64,000 nt of DNA from Ichthyophis bannanicus. Taxonomy: Eukaryota > Chordata > Amphibia > Gymnophiona > Ichthyophiidae. The notes beneath the pieces were generated by a model. That model saw nothing but the letters and a program-made list of their open reading frames with translations. It was not told the origin of the DNA and made no database searches. Positions 10,621 to 21,178 of the stretch are shown one piece after another. Within the stretch, counting starts at the first letter, position 1. Each line of letters opens with the position of its first letter. Both the position numbers and the translations under genes were made by a program. The stretch covers positions 1,227,887,312 to 1,227,951,311 of the forward strand of contig CM066031.1 of NCBI GenBank assembly GCA_033557465.1. Direction: 5' to 3'.

Positions 10621-11236
10621 AAAATAAGCGCAGCTGTTTTGCACAGATTAAAAAAAAACAACACAGACTCGGCAAAGGCCAATTAACAGCAGGGTAACAA
10701 TTATCTGCAAAGAAAGAGAAGCCAAGACACCTGCAAAAGCATGTATGAAGCAGTTTCAAATTACTAAGAAGGAGCAAGCTATCCTTACAAACAATTTCAA
10801 ATGAACACAGCTGTTCTGCACAGATTAACTATGGTGAAGTTACCAGAATTACCTCACAATTCAAAGTTAATAAAACAAGCACAATACTTAGCAGAAATTG
10901 AAAAAAATTCAGATTGATTACAGGTTTATAAAAAAACCTGTCAAAGGATAAAAGTTTAGTTTTAGTCAAGAGGGCTGCAAAATTGAACTAGTGATAGGGG
11001 CAGGTGGACACAGGTGTCTTGGCAACTCCCAATATTCTCCGCTAGTTTGGGAGCTGAAAACTCCATGCTGCAGGTTTGCAGGGGAAGGCAGGAAGGAAGC
11101 ACGTGTCTCCTCTGCTATTGTTTGTCCTTCTCTTATAGCCTATTGGCTGGCTAAGAAATGTCTGACCAATGGGCTGCAGGGGAACAGAAAGCAAATGCAG
11201 TTTAGGGCAGACAAGCTTCCTGCCTATGGGGGTGAG
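10621..11236. other. no recognised gene
   Basis: AT-rich sequence with short direct repeats of a CAGCTGTTNTGCACAGATTAA motif (about 10630 and 10810). No coding or RNA feature was recognised before the terminus of DIRS copy C. Confidence 0.45.
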
Positions 11237-11292
11237 AAAATGATAATTACACTTACCTGGTAATTGTAGTTCCTTGAGTGACGATAGTTCAG
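11237..11292. repeat. DIRS copy C 3' inverted terminal repeat
   Basis: Reverse complement of 11641-11696 with one clear mismatch. Core: ACTTACCTGGTAATTGTAGT against ACTACAATTACCAGGTAAGT. Confidence 0.9.
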
Positions 11293-11640
11293 TCCTCTAC
11301 CTCTGGGTTGTCAACCTCCTCCTGCAGCTTGAAGACTGGTACGTCAGAATCATGACATCACTGGATATAGCCTGCTGCTCTCTCTCCTCTGTCCCAGTGT
11401 AAACTATTAACAAAGCAGACTCAAAAGGAGCAACAAGTAGCAAAAAACCAAGCAATGAAATTTGGTCTAATTACTCTTAGAACTATTTAAGACCCCGGCA
11501 AGGCTTTCTTACGCCCTGCACTGCGAATCAAATATATAACAAAAAACCCCTGAAAGAAACAAAGAAACTCACCTGTGATAGTTCTCTTCTTGCCAGTAAT
11601 AGCGAACCCCTTCTGAAAAAACTCTGGGCGGGATGGAGGA

Positions 11641-11728
11641 CTGAACTGTCGTCACTCAAGGAACTACAATTACCAGGTAAGTGTAATTATCATTTCCTTA
11701 TCGTTCCTCCAGTTCAGTCCTCTACCTC
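11641..11728. repeat. DIRS copy C internal complementary region
   Basis: 11641-11697 pairs with the 3' ITR (11237-11292), and 11694-11728 is an exact 35-nt reverse complement of the 5' terminus 17157-17191. The two pairing blocks meet at about 11694-11697, so the ICR is the joined complement of both element ends. Between ITR and ICR (11293-11640) there is only the terminal homology block and non-coding spacer. Confidence 0.92.
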
Positions 11729-11811
11729 TGGGAAGTGCCAGAGCAGTAATCATTGGGAGGGACCCCGCCAACCGGCACGCAAAACCATCAAACCAAAATG
11801 GGCATCCCTCG

Positions 11812-12850
11812 CTACCGCGACATCCAGTAATGCTTACTAAACGTATGCAGAGATGACCAAGTCGCTGCTCTACAAATGTCCTCTGGCGGGACCAAACTGT
11901 GCCCCACCCAGGAAGAAGCTTGCGCTCTGGTGGAATGCGCCCGCAATCCCGCGGGTACTGACCTACCTTGAAGCAAATAGGCAGAAGCAATCGCCTCCCG
12001 AACCCACTTGGCAATGGACGCCTTAGCTGCCGCCTCACCTTTGCGCGCATCCCCGAACACCACAAATAGCCGATCCGACTTGCTAAAAGACTCAGTCATC
12101 TTTAAATACCTACGCAAACTCCTCTTCACATCCAAGCCTCGCAAACTGCCCTCCAGTTCTCCGCCTACTCTAGAACCCAGAACTGGTAAACACACCGTCT
12201 GATTCAAATGGAAAGGAGACACCACCTTTGGCAAAAAGGACGGAACTGGACGCAGCACAACCTTTTCCCTTGAAAATGACAAGAATGGTTCCCTGCACGA
12301 CAAGGCCTGCAGCTCCGAAATATGCCTAGCTGAACATATGGCTACCAGGAAAACTGTCTTCAAGGTCAAGTCCTTCACCGAAGCCTGAATCAAAGGCTCA
12401 AAGGGAGGCTTGGATAACGCCACCAACACCAGGTTGAGGTCCCAAGGCAGGATGAATATCCTGCGCGACGGCCTCATCCGCGACACCGCCTTCAGAAACC
12501 GAACTACATCGGGATGAGACCCTATCGACACACCCTTAAACTTTACCACGATAACAGGAAAGGGCTGCCAACTGCACGCACAAGGAACTGGCTGCCAGAC
12601 CTTTATCAAAACCGTCCTGCAGAAACCCTAATACTGCCAGAATGTCTACTGAGGATGCTCTAATCTGCTGCCTCGAACATCAATCCTCAAATATACGCCA
12701 GACACGCACATAAGCCAAGGAAGTGGACTGTTTCCACGCCCGAAGCAGCGTAGCGACGACCACCGCCGAATAGCCTTTTTTCCTCAGCCGTGCCCTTTCA
12801 ATGGCCAGACCGTAAGCGAGAACCGATCCACTTGGGGCATGAAGAGAGGG
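11812..12850 (-). pseudogene. DIRS tyrosine recombinase, copy C
   Basis: An open frame at 11812-12609 (265 codons) covers most of the catalytic domain. The N-terminal part (LAYVRVWRIFED) lies in another frame up to 12680, followed by a stop. Visible motifs: the first-Arg box reads CSARHISELQAL, where copies D and E have SARRI, so the catalytic Arg is His; HSTR is intact; TWSSLHTFSKHYW contains the His/Trp and nucleophile Tyr. A frameshift immediately after the Tyr block removes the usual GPSQ tail. It is probably inactive through the Arg-to-His change alone. Confidence 0.85.
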
Positions 12851-14837
12851 CCTTGAAGCAACAGGTCCTCCCTTGCCAGAAACCTCCACGGTCGCCCGTC
12901 TAGGAGACGCACAAGATCTGCATACCACGGACGCCTCGGCCAGTCGGGCGCCAATAGTAGCACCTTTCCCGGATGAGCCCCGATCTTTTGCACCACTCGG
13001 CCTAATCAACGCCCATGGAGGAAACACGTATAGGAGCCCCGCGGTTGGTGACGGATGCACCAGCGCGTCGATACCCTCTGACATTCTTTCATGCCTCCTG
13101 CTGAAGAACCGGTTGGCTTTCGCCGACTGGAAGGTCGCCATTAGATCCATTATGGGCACCCCCCCCAGCGATCCACTATTTGCGCAAAGATGTCGGGATG
13201 CAGCTCCCACTCTCCCACATCTACCCACATTCTGCTGAGAAAGTCCGCCGTGACATTGTCCTTTCCTGCAATGTGTGCCGCCGAAATCGCCGTCAAACGC
13301 TTCTCTACCCAAGCAAACAACATGTCCGCTTCTTCCTCCATTGCCGCACTTCCTGTGCTGCCTTGATGGTTGATGTAGGCGACTGTCGCTGAGTTGTCGG
13401 AGAGCACCCGAACCGGGTGACCTAACACCAATTCCTTGAACTCCACCAGCGCCCGGGCAACGGCTCGCAGTTCCAACTGATTTATCGACCAAGACGCCTC
13501 CAGGGGAGACCAAACCCCCTGCGTGAACCTGTTCCCGCAGTGTGCTCCCCAACCTGCCAGACTGGCGTCCGTCAGTAAAAGAAGCCAGTTTGGTTGTTCC
13601 AACGGCATGCCTGCTGAAAGGGAAGACTTGAGGAGCCACCACTGAAGGGATCGCCTGACCCTGACTGGACACGGCAGCCGTTTGCTCAAAAGATCGGACT
13701 GATGCGACCAGCGGCGAAGTAGCGCCCTTTGCAGGGGCTGCATATGCACTTTGGCCCATGGTACCGCCTCCAGAGTCGCTGCCATTGTTCCCAACAATTG
13801 AATATACGACCAAGCCGACGGCGCTGGAATGGACCTGAACTGGCGAACGAGACTCCAAAGCACCTGAGCTCTCTTGTGAAGCAGAAACACTTGGCCTCTC
13901 TCTGTATCGAACCGCACTCCTAAGTACTCCAGATCCTGGGAAGGCTTCAAACGGCTCTTGGACGGATTCACCACCCAACCAAGACTTTGCAAGAACTCCA
14001 CTACTCTGTCACCCGAACGCTCTCTGCTTCGGACTTGGCACAAATCAACCAATCGTCGAGGTACGGGTGCACGAGAATCCCTTCTTTGCGCAACACCGCC
14101 ACCACCATCACTTTGGTGAAGGTTTGCGGCGCCGTAGCCAGACCGAAGGGCAACGCCCGGAACTGATAGTGACCCCAAGGCAGAGCGAATCTCAGATACA
14201 TCTGATGAGCCTCCCGGATGGGAATCTGCAAATATGCCTCTGTTAGATCTAGAGACGTCAAGAACTCCCCTTGACGCACCGCCACTATGACCGAGCGCAA
14301 GGTTTCCATCCGGAAATACAGAACCCGCAGACAACGATTCACGGCCTTCAAATCTAAAATGGGACGCAACGTACTGCCCTTCTTTGGCACCACGAAATAA
14401 ATGGAATACCGACCCACGCCGTACTCTTCCTTCGGCACTTCTACCACCGCTCCTAACTAGAGGAGCTGCTCTAAAGTATCGCGGATTGCTAGCACCTTCT
14501 GGGCACCCCTGCAGGGAGACATGATGAAGGAATCCAGCACCGGCCGCGCGAACTCCAGTGCATATCCCTGCCGAATAATTTCCAACACCCACTGGTCGGA
14601 GGTGATGTGGGTCCAAGCAGACAGAAACTCCCGCAGCCGCCCTCCTATGGGAGGCCCCTCTGCCGCGACCCACCTCATTTCATTAAGACTTTCGAGGTGC
14701 AGAAGCGGGGCTGGAAGAGAAATCTCTATTGGCTCCCCGAAAGCCGCAAAATCCCTGGGCTCGAGACGGAAAGCGACCCCTTTGGAAACTACCAAACCGC
14801 GTTGCCCGAAATCTGTGGGCATCCCGAAACTGACCAC
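12680..14837 (-). pseudogene. DIRS RT / RNase H / methyltransferase-like ORF2, copy C
   Basis: RT is readable at 14001-14837: VPKKGSTLRPILDLKAVN, SLDLTEAYLQIPI, then the catalytic YLDDWL. An in-frame TAG near 14459 stands where other copies encode LLQL. After a frameshift near 14005 come the RT thumb (LEYLGVRFDT) and RNase H (LLTDASLAGWGAH, SINQLELRAV, VLSDNSATVAYINHQG, AGKDNVTADFLSR) at 13150-14000. Another frameshift near 13150 leads to a methyltransferase-like block (DLMATFQSAKANRFFSRR, YVFPPW, APDWPRRPWY). The function would be cDNA synthesis; this copy is inactive. Confidence 0.85.
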
Positions 14838-16163
14838 GAAAAGCCAAACCGGACCTTCCTTGCCTTAGCTTATCCTCCGGGAGTCGGCCCGTCTTGGACT
14901 CTCCCAGGTCCTTGACCAACTTATCCAAATCCTCCCCAAACAGCAAGCTGCCCTTAAATGGCAACTTACTAAGGCGCGACTTGAAGGCCCGTCTGCCGCC
15001 CAATTCCGTAACCACACCGATCTGAGGGCGGCAACCACGGACGCCGTGCTATTGGCAAGTGCCCTGATCAAATCATAATGCACATCCGCTAAATACGCCG
15101 CTCCGGATTCCAGGCGACCTAGTTCCTTGATCTCTTCGAGATCTATGTGCGGAGACTGTCTCAACCACTGAACCCAACGCAAACATGCTCTAGCTACCCA
15201 CGTTCCACAGATGGATGCCTGCAATGACAGCGAATCTGCCTCAAAAGTCTGCTTCAGCAAACCATCCACTTTACGGTCCTGGGCATCCCTTAAGGCGGCA
15301 CTGCCTTCCACCAGGATAGTAGTCTTTTTGGTAACCGCCGACACTACCGCGTCCACCCGGGGCGCTTTAAACCTGTCCTTATCTGCCAGAGGGTAGAGCC
15401 TATTCATAGTCCGGATACCCCGAAGCCCCGTCTCAGGCTGGTCCCATTCTTCTTGGATCATTCTGTCCACCACCCTGTGAACAGGAAACACCACCTGCGT
15501 CTGCCGCACTGCCTGAATGACCGGGTCCTCCACTTCCTCCTCCACGGGAGCCTGAGTGGAAAGATTCGTCATCTGCATAGATTCCGTGATCAACGCTGGA
15601 AGCTCCTCCCTATGGAAGGCCCTAATGATTTTAGCCTGATCCTTGGGCTCCGGAATCTCTCCCTCTTCGAGATCCTGCACCCCTTCCTCATGGTCCCAAT
15701 CAACCTCTTCTCCATCAGACCAATCAGCTTCCGCAGCTGCGGAAGGACGTGTCCGTGGTTTTTTAGGCGCCGGCGGTTCCTCGCCTGCCTCCTCAACCGC
15801 CTCCGACAGCTGGGAAGGCCCGGAAAACGTCCTAGACCCCGGTAACTTACCCTGCCATCGTAAACAGAAAGCCTGATGCATCAACAAAATAAAATCAGGA
15901 CTAAAATCCCCGAGGTCTGAAGACTGCGCCGCCAGCAAAGCTCCAGATTGCCTCGCTAAGTCCTCCAACGCTGGATCCTGCGCAGGAGGCTGTGGAGAAG
16001 CCGTCCTCGCCCCCATCGAACCCCCCTGCGCATCTGAGACCTCTTTCATGTCCATTTGCTGCTCCACCGCTGAAGAAAGGGTTGCACAACCATGGCACAC
16101 TCCGGAATCAGCAACTGTTCCCCTCCGGGTCCCACAGATAATACACTGCGGACGACCCGTCAT
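14683..16163 (-). pseudogene. DIRS Gag-like ORF1, copy C (one frameshift)
   Basis: The ATG at 16163 starts MTGRPQCIICGTRRG, then GVCHGC completes a CxxC...CxxC zinc-finger-like pair. An acidic stretch follows (DWSDGEEVDWDHEEGVQDLE), then the conserved core (FPVHRVVDRMIQEEW, VDAVVSAVTKKTTILVEG, CGTWVARACLRW). After NWAADG, near 15005, the frame shifts; the basic RG-rich tail continues at 14683-15015 (SRLSKLPFKGSLLFGEDLDK). The frame is otherwise open for over 430 codons, making this one of the best preserved Gag copies here. Confidence 0.85.
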
Positions 16164-17050
16164 AGCCCAGCTAAGAATCTGAGCACTGGAACTAACCCGA
16201 CGGTTCTAGAAGCACACTATACTTAATTCTTTTTTTTTTCAAAACTGTTACCAAAAAATAAATTGCAATCCCGAGTCCCCAGCAAGTTCATAAAATCGAG
16301 TATATCACGCTAGCTGCAGCTCTCCGCGAGAAGGAAGTCCCCGAAGAAAGTCCTTCCCCCTCCTCGCAAAAAGGCCCGTTTCGCGGAACAAGGAAATATA
16401 AAAGAAAGCAATAAGACGAAAGCAACAGAAAATAAATATGTAACCCCTATAGCAAGGGAGTACCTGCTTGCCTTTCACCGCTCCGATCCCGACTGTCACC
16501 TGTCCACCACATGGTCTTCCCGCACGGCTGAAAATGGCCACCAGGACCGCCAAAGGAGAAAAAGGGTGCCAAAAATTCCACAGCGAGAACTGCGCTCAGT
16601 ACCGGGACTCCCTGCCTTCAAGCGCAGCCTGTAACCGGTGCTTGCTTACCGGCCAGGTCTGCGCTTCCTTTTAACTGTCCCAACAGTCGTGCTACCCTGA
16701 TTGAGAGCTAGCAAGTTGTGCAGCCGGATCTCTCCCTCGGAGCCGCGAGCGGTCAGCCAACGCGGTCCGGTCAGGCAGATGCTGAACAAAAGGGGCTCTC
16801 CCCAAACAGTCCGGGGGGAGAGAACCTGAGGTCCCGAAGAGGAGATCAGACCCCCCTTTCCTTTTTATTTATTTATTTTTTTTTTTTTTACAGGCAGGGA
16901 TTAAGAATGCCAAATCCTATCATCAATTTGTTTTGTTTTTTGTAAAGAACAACCCCAGCGCACCAATTGAAAAACTAATGCACCTAAACTACATTATCCC
17001 TAAGCTCCTTATCTGTTTCTCCAGAGAGCCTCTACAAGGCTCACCGACGT

Positions 17051-17157
17051 CCTCTTGCTGCATGGAGACTGGTCGCACTGGGAAAGAGGAGAGCAAGCAG
17101 CAGGCTATATCCAGTGATGTCATGATTCTGACGTACCAGTCTCCAAGCTGCAGGAGG
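17051..17157. repeat. DIRS 5' subterminal hairpin, copy C
   Basis: Arms at 17051-17072 and 17136-17157 (GCTGCATGGAGACTGG / CCAGTCTCCAAGCTGC). It sits just inside the 5' terminus, as in copies A, D, E and F. The 5' leader 16164-17050 contains GC-rich sequence and a T-run (16869-16888) but no ORF I would support. Confidence 0.8.
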
Positions 17158-17191
17158 AGGTAGAGGACTGAACTGGAGGAACGATAAGGAA

Positions 17192-17544
17192 GTGCTGATA
17201 GATGTACCTGGAAAGAAAATGAAACACTGCTAGAGGGACAATGGAAAGGAAAGAAGGAAGGTCTCAGAGGGGAACAGAGGTCCTATGAAAGTAGAGGGAT
17301 AAAGGCTGAGAGAGATACTAGCAGAGGACCTGACAGAGGGGAGGAGTATTGGCTGCGAGGATCTGGGACAGGAACTGAAAGATGGAATCCTGGCTGGGAG
17401 AGAAAGAGAACTGAGGGGAAGGGTATTTAGAAGAGGGTCCAAAAGTGGGGATGTGCGTTAGGGAAGAAGTCCGAGAAGGATGGAATAGAAGGACCTAGAT
17501 TGCGAGAGAGACGGGTTGAGAAAGGAACAGAGCTGAGAGAAGAC
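17192..17544. other. purine-rich spacer between DIRS copies C and D
   Basis: AG-rich on the plus strand, with no coding feature. It resembles the AG-rich sequence right of copy D (23386 on), so D probably inserted into one AG-rich host tract. Confidence 0.5.
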
Positions 17545-17604
17545 AAAGGTGAAATTAGACTTACCTGCTAATTGTAGTTCCTTGAGTAGCTCCAGTCTAG
17601 TCCC
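17545..17604. repeat. DIRS copy D 3' inverted terminal repeat
   Basis: 60 nt, reverse complement of 18017-18076 with one mismatch (core TTACCTGCTAATTGTAGTTC). Confidence 0.9.
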
Positions 17605-18016
17605 GAACCATTAGAGTTGTGTACGTCCTTCCGCAGCTTGGAGACCGAGCATGTCACTCTTTTAGTGACCCTAGTATAAGTAGTCCAGGGACCTCCTCCT
17701 TGAATCAGTTTTCTATTGACAAAGCCGACTCACCAGAGCAAAACGTAAGCCAATCTGAACACTGAACCTTTAAACACTTATGTACCTCTAACAAAGGAAC
17801 ACTTAAACTTATTCTATTTCTGTTACAAATACAATACTGGATGCATGAGCTGCTCCTTCTCCCGCACCCCTTAAATAGGCCCTTCACTCTTGGCGAGAAA
17901 GAAGCATACTCTACTCTTTTGCAAACCTGATCCGCTACGCATCCCTCAATGGCCCTTAAACCTCCCCGTCCCCGGTCTTCAGGCTACCACCTGGCAGTCC
18001 ACCTTAGGGAGGGAAG

Positions 18017-18114
18017 CGGGACTAGACTGGACCTACTCAAGGAACTACAATTAGCAGGTAAGTCTAATTTCACCTTCCTTATTGTCTCTCCAGTCTAGTC
18101 CCGAACCATTAGAG
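18017..18114. repeat. DIRS copy D internal complementary region
   Basis: 18017-18076 pairs with the 3' ITR, and 18075-18114 pairs with the 5' terminus 23346-23385 (40 nt, one mismatch). The two blocks adjoin, as in copies C and E. Confidence 0.92.
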
Positions 18115-18137
18115 ATGTAGCAGAGCAGTGAACATTC

Positions 18138-19250
18138 TTACTGGGAGGGACCTGCCAGACCAGCCTGAAGCACCGCTGATCCAAATCTAGCATCCCCTTC
18201 TGCCTGCACATCAATCCAGTAATGCTTAACAAAGGTATGTAAAGATAACCAAGTTGCCGCCCTATAGATTTCTGCCACAGGGACCAAGCTAAATTCCGCC
18301 CAGGACGCTGCCTGAGCTCTAGTCGAATGTGCCTTTAACCCCTTTGGCACCACTGTACTCTTTAGGGGATATGCTGCCGCAATCGCTTCCTTAATCCACC
18401 TAGCAATAGATGCCTTAGAAGCCGGTTCTCCTTGCCGAGAACTCCCAAACAGGACAAACAACCTGTCCGACTTGCGCAGCATCTCCATCCTCTGCAAATA
18501 CATCTTTAGCGCTCTACCGATATCCAACCTATGCAACCGCCCTTTAGTCATCTCGTCACTTGACCTTTCAAAGACTGGTAAGGACACCACCTGATTAACA
18601 TGAAAGGGCGAGACCACCTTAGGCAAAAAGGACGGAACCGTCCGGAGCACTACCTTTTTACTTGAAAAGGACAAAAATGGCTCCAGACACGACAAGGCCT
18701 GCAACTCCAAGATTCTTCTTGCCGAGGCGATGGCCACCAAAAACACCACCTTTCAGCATAAGATCCTCCAAAGTCGCCTGTGCCAAAGGCTCAAAAGGCT
18801 CCCTAACCAGCGCCTCCAACACCATATTAAAAGGTCCCACCCCGGAACCGCAACCCTGCAGGGGGGTCTCAACAAACAGGCTGCTCTCAAAAACCTTTTC
18901 ATATCTGGATGAGCCCCCAGCGTCTTCCCCTGCACCTTCCCTCGGTAACAGGCTAGTGCCGCTAACTGCACCCTAAGCGAAGACGCCGCCAAGCCTTTAT
19001 CCAATCCATCCTGCAAAAAGGCCAACACCTGAGCTATCGTGGTCTTCAACGCCTGCAGCCGCCTATCCTCACACCAGGCCTCAAAGAGCCGCCACACTCT
19101 CATATATGCCATAGACGTGGAGCGACGCCTAGACCTCAACAATGCAGAGATCACTGCTGCCAAGTATCCTTTGACCTTCAGCCTTGCCCTCTCAAGAATC
19201 AAGCCGTAAGCGAAAACCGATGCACCTGAGGTATACTTAAATGACCCTGC
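18138..19250 (-). pseudogene. DIRS tyrosine recombinase, copy D (frameshifted)
   Basis: The C-terminal catalytic domain is open at 18138-18749 (203 codons): SARRILELQAL with the first Arg, KAHSTRAQAASW (HxxR), TWLSLHTFVKHYW with the Tyr, and the normal end GLAGPSQ plus stop. The N-terminal half (RSTSMAYMRVWRLFEAWC, LQVLAFLQDG-like helices) lies upstream in another frame up to about 19250. Frameshifts near 18830 and 18750 split it. All catalytic residues survive, but the reading frame does not. Confidence 0.85.
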
Positions 19251-21178
19251 ACTAGCAGGTCTCCCCTGTCCAGCAGCCTCCACGGAGGTTCCACCAGAAG
19301 ACACATCAAGTTGGCATAACACGGCCGCCTCGGCCAATCTGGCGCCACCAGCAGAACTAGCCCTTTGTGCCTTTCTATGCGTTGGAGAACTCTGCCGATT
19401 AGCACCCACGGTAGGAAAACGTACAGAAGACCTTCCTCTGGCCACCTTTGCATCAGGACATCCAGCCCCTCTGACATCCTTTCTAGTCTTCTGCTGTAAA
19501 ACCTTTCCACCTTTGCTGACTCGAACGTTGCCATAAGGTTCATCACTGGCTGGCCCCATCGCCACACCAGCGAATCGAAGACCTCCTGATGAAGGACCCA
19601 TTCTCCCGGATCCACCTGGATGCGACTCAAAAAGTCGGCCGTCACAATGTCCACCCCTGCTACATGCGCCGACAACACTTCCAAGTGCAACTCGGCCCAG
19701 GCTACCAAGCCGTCCGCTTACTTCTCCAACTGCACGCTGCTGGTTCCACCTTGCTGATTGATATACGCCACCGCTGTGGCATTGTCTGAGAGCACCCTGA
19801 TCGCCTTTCCCTGCAGCAGTCCCTGCAAGGCCTGTAGGGCTAAAGATACTGCCCTTAACTCCAACCTTTTGATGGACCATTCCTTTTCCTGGTCCAACCA
19901 TTGGCCCTGGGCGTACTGTCCCTCGAAGTGCGCCCCCCAGCTGAACAGACTCGCGTCTGTTGTCAATGGCTTCCAATCCGGCAACTCCAGCGGCATTCCC
20001 TTCTCCAGGACCCCCGGACGAAGCCACCACTGTAGCGAACTGTGCGCCTCCCGCAGACACACCAACTTCCTGGACAACGGATCGTTCTGATGAGACCACA
20101 TTCTGAGCAACACCCTCTGTAGAGGTCTCATGTGTGCTCTGGCCCACGGCACCACTTCTAACGTGGCCGCCATTGTCCCTAACAGCTGCCAATACAGCCA
20201 CGCCGACGGAGACCTGTTCGCCAGGAATCCCCGAATTAGCTGTCTCAATTTCTGAATCCGTGCTAGCAGTAGAAAGACTCTGCCCCTGTGCATGTCGAAG
20301 CGACCTCCCAAATACTCTAACTCCTGAGATGACGCCAACTACCCATCCTAAGCTCTGCAGGAAACTCACTACTCGACTGGTTGCCTGCTGGCTCTCCACC
20401 TGCGACCGCTCGAATCAACCAGTCGTCCAAATAAGGATGAACCAACACTCCTTCCTTCCTTCCTCAACACCGCTGCTACTACCACCATAATCTTGGTGAA
20501 CATCAGTGGCACTGTTGCTAACCCAAACGGCATCGCCTGGAATTGTAAATGCCCCATGGGCACTGTAAACCGCAGAAACCGTTGGTGCTCCGACCTGATG
20601 GGAATGTGCAGATAAGCCTCCGACAGATCCAATGACGTTAGATACTCTCCCTGCCGCACCACCACAATGACTGAACGCAACGTCTCCATTCAAAAGTGTG
20701 ACACCCGGAGACACCTGTTCACTCTTTTTAGATCCAGAATGGTGGACCGTAAGGTGCCCTCTTTTTTTGGCACCACAAAATATATCGAGTACCGACCTCT
20801 GCCTTGTTCTTCCGGCGGTACCAGCACCACCGCTTCGAGAGCTAACAACCGTTCCAAAAAGTCTGCCTTACCGCCTCTCTCTTGGATCTTGTTCTGCAAG
20901 GAGACTGCACAAACGCATCCTTCACGGGGTGTTGGAACTCGAGCGCATAACCCTTCTGCACTATCTCCAACACCCACTGATCTGAAGTAATTTGGGCCCA
21001 GACAGGAACGAACTCTTAACTGACCTCCCACTGGTACCATTCCTGCCTGGACCCCCCTCACTTCATTGCGTCTTCTTGGTGCTTGGGGACACGGAGGCTG
21101 AAAAACCTCTGCCTGCCCCTCGGAAGCCATGAAACCCTTGCAACCTATAGGGAACCCGACCTCTCTGCACAGGGCCAA
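19199..21178 (-). pseudogene. DIRS RT / RNase H / methyltransferase-like ORF2, copy D
   Basis: Pieces in element order: RT start (IYFVVPKKEGTLRSTILDLK) at 20690-20830, palm (SLDLSEAYLHIPI) at 20590-20660, and YLDDWL readable near 20430 in a shifted frame. Then the RT thumb (ELEYLGGRFDM) and RNase H (TTDASLFSWGAHF, IKRLELRAVSLA, VLSDNATAVAYINQQG) at 19718-20338, RNase H end (GVDIVTADFLSR) and methyltransferase-like block (NLMATFESAKVERFYSRR, YVFLPW, APDWPRRPCY) at 19199-19708. At least four frame changes; a non-functional fossil. Confidence 0.82.

Larger units (their letters stand above)
11237..17191 (-). mobile_element. DIRS-type retrotransposon copy C, full length
   Basis: About 5.95-kb DIRS element on the minus strand with both termini. 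The 3' ITR is 11237-11292, the ICR 11641-11728 and the 5' terminus 17157-17191. Gene order in element sense is gag, RT/RNase H/methyltransferase-like, recombinase. The two ends also share about 80 bp of inverted homology (11300-11390 against 17085-17170, including GACGTACCAGTCTCC). Every ORF carries a few indels or stops, so it is a fossil, but all domains are present. Confidence 0.92.

Noticed and set aside
14010..14673. First 220 codons of the minus-strand frame ending at 13150
   Set aside because: Out of frame with RT in copy C; only the part from the RT thumb onward is genuine.
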